Origin: Rachicladosporium sp. CCFEE 5018
Taxonomy: Eukaryota > Ascomycota > Dothideomycetes > Cladosporiales > Cladosporiaceae
Direction: 5' to 3'
DNA: 64,000 bases
Assembly: GCA_002077045.2 (NCBI GenBank)
Contig: KZ111159.1
Location: forward strand, 620,001 to 684,000
Below are positions 62,414-64,000 of the stretch, one piece after another (within the stretch, counting starts at the first letter, position 1; every line of letters begins with the position of its first letter). The position numbers were made by a program, and so were the translations under genes. The notes beneath the pieces were generated by a model, which was given only the letters and a program-made list of their open reading frames with translations, was not told where the DNA came from and searched no databases.

Positions 62414-64000
62414 TCAATCCACCATCCGCCAAGTAGGCAGCCACTTCAAATGCTTCCACTGATGATTATTCCCCTCCATGCCAAAGCTGATCGCCCGGAA
62501 CAGCACGAAAAGCCCAATTACCGCCACATACAACACCGAGAAGATGCCAGCCTGCAGCACCTTCCTCAGATCCCTGGTGTACCAATCTACGCAAAAGCCA
62601 GCGCAAAGGATAGCGAAGTACATCGCAGGATAGTAGTGATGCACGTACGTCACACGCGCCATGGCGATAAACGGCAAGTAGTGCAAGAACCACCCGATGA
62701 CCGGGTAGATACCAGCATAGTGGAACCGATCGATCTGCTCCGCGCTCAACTCCTTGTAGCCTCGTTGCCAGCGGATCGAGTACCAGCCGAGCATCAAGAA
62801 GAAGACGCCGATGCTGAGTGTGCTGCCCCAGTATACAATCGGGTTGCCGAGGAGGAAGTATTTTACGATGTGGTCGTCCCAGCCGCACATGCGGAGGCCG
62901 ACGTTCAGGAGAGGCCATTGCCAGGGCTTGGAGGCGAGGTCGTCTTGCTTGTCGGGGTCGGGGACGAGGGCGTTGTTTGAGGTCATCATGGCGACGTTGA
63001 GGTGGACGAAGTCGCGGAGGAAGGGGGACTTGTAGGAGCCTGGGTCGCCGGCGGGAACTATGAATCATGTCAGGACGAGCATATACGATACTTAGGTGCA
63101 AGCGATAGCTCACGCTTCTCATTCCAGTGCGACTCAACGTTCCAGTGGGTGTACACATCGCGCGGGTGGTTCTCCTTCACACAAGTGGTCTCGATCTGCT
63201 TGAAGCCCCACTGCGGCAGATTGACGTTGCCAGCACGCAAGTAGCAGTTCAGGTCGACATGCTTGAGGCGGAATGCTGTGGTTAGCGTCCGTAGCTTGGA
63301 GTAGTCCCTCGAGGCGGCATCGTCAACGACTTCAACGGCCCAGTGGTCTTTGGTGTCGCCGACGGTAGTGTTCCCGTAGCAAGATACCTCCCAGTCCGCC
63401 TTTGTGACAGGTGCAGCCATTTGGTGCGAGTGCAAGTTACGGCCGGTCTGCGCATGGATCAATCGGATGACATCGCCGTCACCAACGTACTTGAGCGGGT
63501 CTTCAGCGTTGTACTCGGGCTGGTGTCTGTTAGGGTAGAAAAACCAGTCATTGTTGGCATCCTTATGGTGGTAGCAAGTAATTTGCTGCTGGCCCGAGCC
63601 TTCTGGGTAGGTCTGCACGTGGGAGTGCAGCAGTCCACCGCCGTAGCCCATGTTCTTCAATGTTGCGCGAGAGCCGTATGCAATTTCAAGAGGGCTGTCC
63701 TTGCCGACTTCGGTCCCTCGGAGATTTGCCTGGAAGAGAGATGACATCTGAGCGTCGCCCGGTCCGCTGTTCTCGAGAATGAGGAAGTGGATCCAGAAGG
63801 AGAACATGTAGACTATCAGGGGAATGACGATCAAGCCGATGACGCGGAAGAAGAGATGAGCTCCCAGTTCCACCTGCCGTTCTGTCAGTGATCCGCTCCG
63901 CATACCCCGTTGCACTCAGACACACCTTCGGCAGCTTCAAGTCCCCAAACTTGTTCCACAGATCCTCAATTGTGTATAGCCCAACGAGCGCCGTGCCGAA
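62414..64000 (-). CDS. PMT4: Protein O-mannosyltransferase Pmt4, 5' part outside the window
   Basis: The three last exons are present: 64000-63926 (edge), 63873-63114 and 63057-62414, with introns of 52 and 56 bases. The visible ~493 residues begin in a loop (LYTIEDLWNKFGDLKLPK), pass a TM segment (FRVIGLIVIPLIVYMFSFWI), then three MIR repeats (ATLKNMGYGGGLLHSHVQTY, NRHQPEYNAEDPLKYVGDGD, CYLRAGNVNLPQWGFKQIET). Several C-terminal TM helices end in HLKWLPTWRMVD. The pattern QANLRGTEVGKDSPLEIAYG and the C-terminus point to the PMT4 rather than the PMT1 or PMT2 subfamily. Pmt4 works as a homodimer in the ER membrane, transferring mannose from dolichyl-phosphate-mannose to Ser/Thr of membrane-attached secretory proteins. 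The catalytic N-terminal half lies beyond the edge. Confidence 0.93.

Noticed and set aside
1..64000. tRNA, rRNA, CRISPR arrays, intact transposons, prophage or secondary-metabolite clusters
   Set aside because: I scanned for B-box-like GGTTCGANTCC, spaced identical repeats, transposase or reverse-transcriptase motifs and PKS/NRPS cores, and recognised none. A tRNAscan and RepeatMasker run would be decisive.

Overview
The window is nuclear DNA from a filamentous ascomycete. Protein-coding genes are dense on both strands and many have one to five short introns, mostly 46-70 bases, with GTRNGT donors. The gene content is typically fungal: Rvb2, Ssl1, a Rab11-type GTPase, Nup54, Cdc123, eIF2D, Cdc50, Pmt4 and an M43 metalloprotease. 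Protein style and intron size suggest Pezizomycotina, perhaps Dothideomycetes. That placement is inference; no rRNA or other marker is present.

Layout. 0.6-13.2 kb, all minus strand: PFK-2/FBPase-2, a SnoaL-like protein, a Spt23/Mga2-type IPT regulator without ankyrin repeats, a small disordered ORF interrupted by TGA, and an MFS transporter. 14.6-26.0 kb: a mitochondrial-type CaiB/BaiF CoA-transferase broken by an in-frame TGA, a membrane-anchored acyl-CoA-binding protein, a large disordered nuclear-type protein, a one-TM protein, a BTB protein and Ssl1. 26.5-35.0 kb: Rab11 is followed by a gene-poor stretch with an AT-rich patch, a small secreted protein, two gene remnants and a SLIP-GC-like large GTPase that itself carries an in-frame TAA. 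35.4-44.2 kb: NDUFA8, Nup54, a GNAT acetyltransferase, eIF2D, a TupA-like periplasmic-binding-fold protein and Rvb2. 45.2-64 kb: a long coiled-coil protein, Cdc50, a secreted M43 protease, an APC permease, Cdc123, a frameshifted ferric reductase, a Mn-type CDF transporter, a small conserved protein and the 3' part of Pmt4, which runs off the right edge.

How the parts relate. Nothing resembles an operon or a biosynthetic gene cluster; most genes are independent housekeeping functions. Two themes stand out. First, at least five otherwise well-conserved reading frames are disabled by a single stop, frameshift or lost splice site, and the three firmest stops fit C-to-T changes. Second, the GTPase locus holds one near-complete copy and a 5' paralogous fragment with the same 48-base intron at the same P-loop codon, next to AT-rich decayed DNA. 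A dispersed repeat of about 0.2 kb sits in two separate tail-to-tail gene spacers. I found no clear new multi-gene system. The GTPase locus, the dispersed repeat and the TupA-like protein are the best candidates for follow-up. No tRNA, rRNA or CRISPR was recognised by eye.
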